Made by a program: the position numbers and the translations under genes
NCBI RefSeq assembly: GCF_004364975.1
Contig: NZ_SOBW01000008.1
Span: 248,001-312,000, forward strand
Direction: 5' to 3'
Length of the DNA stretch: 64,000 nt
Source of the DNA: Gelidibacter sediminis
GTDB lineage: Bacteria > Bacteroidota > Bacteroidia > Flavobacteriales > Flavobacteriaceae
In this document: positions 63,826 to 64,000 of the stretch, in pieces
Numbering within the stretch: the first letter of the stretch is position 1
Layout of the letters: each line of letters begins with the position of its first letter
The notes under the pieces: generated by a model
Databases searched by the model: none
Told to the model about the DNA's origin: nothing
What the model saw: the letters and a program-made list of their open reading frames with translations, nothing else

Positions 63826-63966
63826 ATATATCATCAGATATCATCCTTTATAATAAATTGAGGCCTCTTCTAAACTTTAGTTTTATTTTTATTAGGTGTA
63901 TAACTTCAAGGTGCTCGTTACTAGTGCCAAATTGTACATAGATTTTAAAGTTATTAGCAAGGTTCT

Positions 63967-64000
63967 CTACTCATAATCTACAGTTGTATCTACAATAATT
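63967..64000 (-). CDS. Possible end of a gene entering from the right edge
   Basis: On the minus strand one frame reads IIVDTTVDYE and then a TAG stop at 63967-63969. The fragment is 10 complete codons, too short to identify; it could be chance. The rest of 63826-63966 shows no gene. Confidence 0.25.
   Translation of the reverse strand, partial: IIVDTTVDYE

Noticed and set aside
1-64000. tRNA, rRNA, insertion sequence or integrase genes
   Set aside because: None recognised on reading through the window; intergenic gaps are too short or show no cloverleaf or terminal inverted repeats.

Overview
The window looks like chromosome of a marine or aquatic member of the Flavobacteriaceae (Bacteroidota). 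The evidence is the low GC content, a SusC/SusD pair, Bacteroidota-type promoters (TAnnTTTG), no obvious Shine-Dalgarno sequences, many lipoproteins, and lineage-typical genes such as nusB-DUF1573-yajC, DUF3276, head-GIN/DUF2807 and a PspC fusion. I see no rRNA, tRNA, transposase, prophage or CRISPR. Genus cannot be fixed from the sequence alone.

Layout. 1-9436: a polysaccharide utilisation locus (SusC, cut at its 5' end, then SusD, a lipoprotein joining a glycerophosphodiesterase domain to a GH16 beta-glucanase, a secreted phosphoesterase-fold lipoprotein and a GH3 beta-glucosidase). It suggests use of a beta-1,3-glucan such as laminarin, possibly one carrying phosphodiester groups. 9458-19779: small lipoprotein, aldehyde dehydrogenase, then a stress-type island of small membrane and envelope proteins (YtxH, holin-X-like, DUF6327-like, DUF2383, DUF1328, acidic lipoprotein), an AraC regulator, two family members lacking their catalytic residues (SRAP-like, ArsC-like), thioredoxin reductase and pyruvate:quinone oxidoreductase. 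19988-24435: PadR-PspC-DUF2807 envelope module plus a DUF4870 protein. 24580-27830: thioesterase-fold protein, AIM24 family protein, and the divergent oxyR/dps pair.

27943-34026: MoxR ATPase, DUF58, DUF4350, DUF4129 and SpoIIM genes with a divergent RDD gene, followed by a 3-copy intergenic hairpin repeat. 34556-42872: TRIC-type channel, M3 peptidase, cyclophilin, Nudix hydrolase, acyltransferase, ECF sigma factor with a partner membrane protein, YhhN protein and a membrane-anchored EEP protein. 43013-50633: Cys-rich copper-binding protein, GH3-type acyl-acid amido synthetase homologue, secreted HELGH protease, a protein with a FAM20/HipA-like kinase signature, thioredoxin-fold protein, CsaA and an M14 peptidase.

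50755-63825: mostly housekeeping genes (DUF3276, an ABC half-transporter, a leucine dehydrogenase-type enzyme, nusB-DUF1573-yajC, pepT, pyrD, LysE exporter, HMG-CoA lyase), ending in a porin, an FMN-binding protein with a covalent flavin site and a four-helix membrane protein that may form an extracytoplasmic redox module. The most unusual items are the GDPD-GH16 fusion in its phosphoesterase-rich locus, the kinase-like protein, the catalytically empty SRAP homologue, the hairpin repeats near 34 kb, and a group of genes whose promoter element sits 4-5 bases before the start codon.
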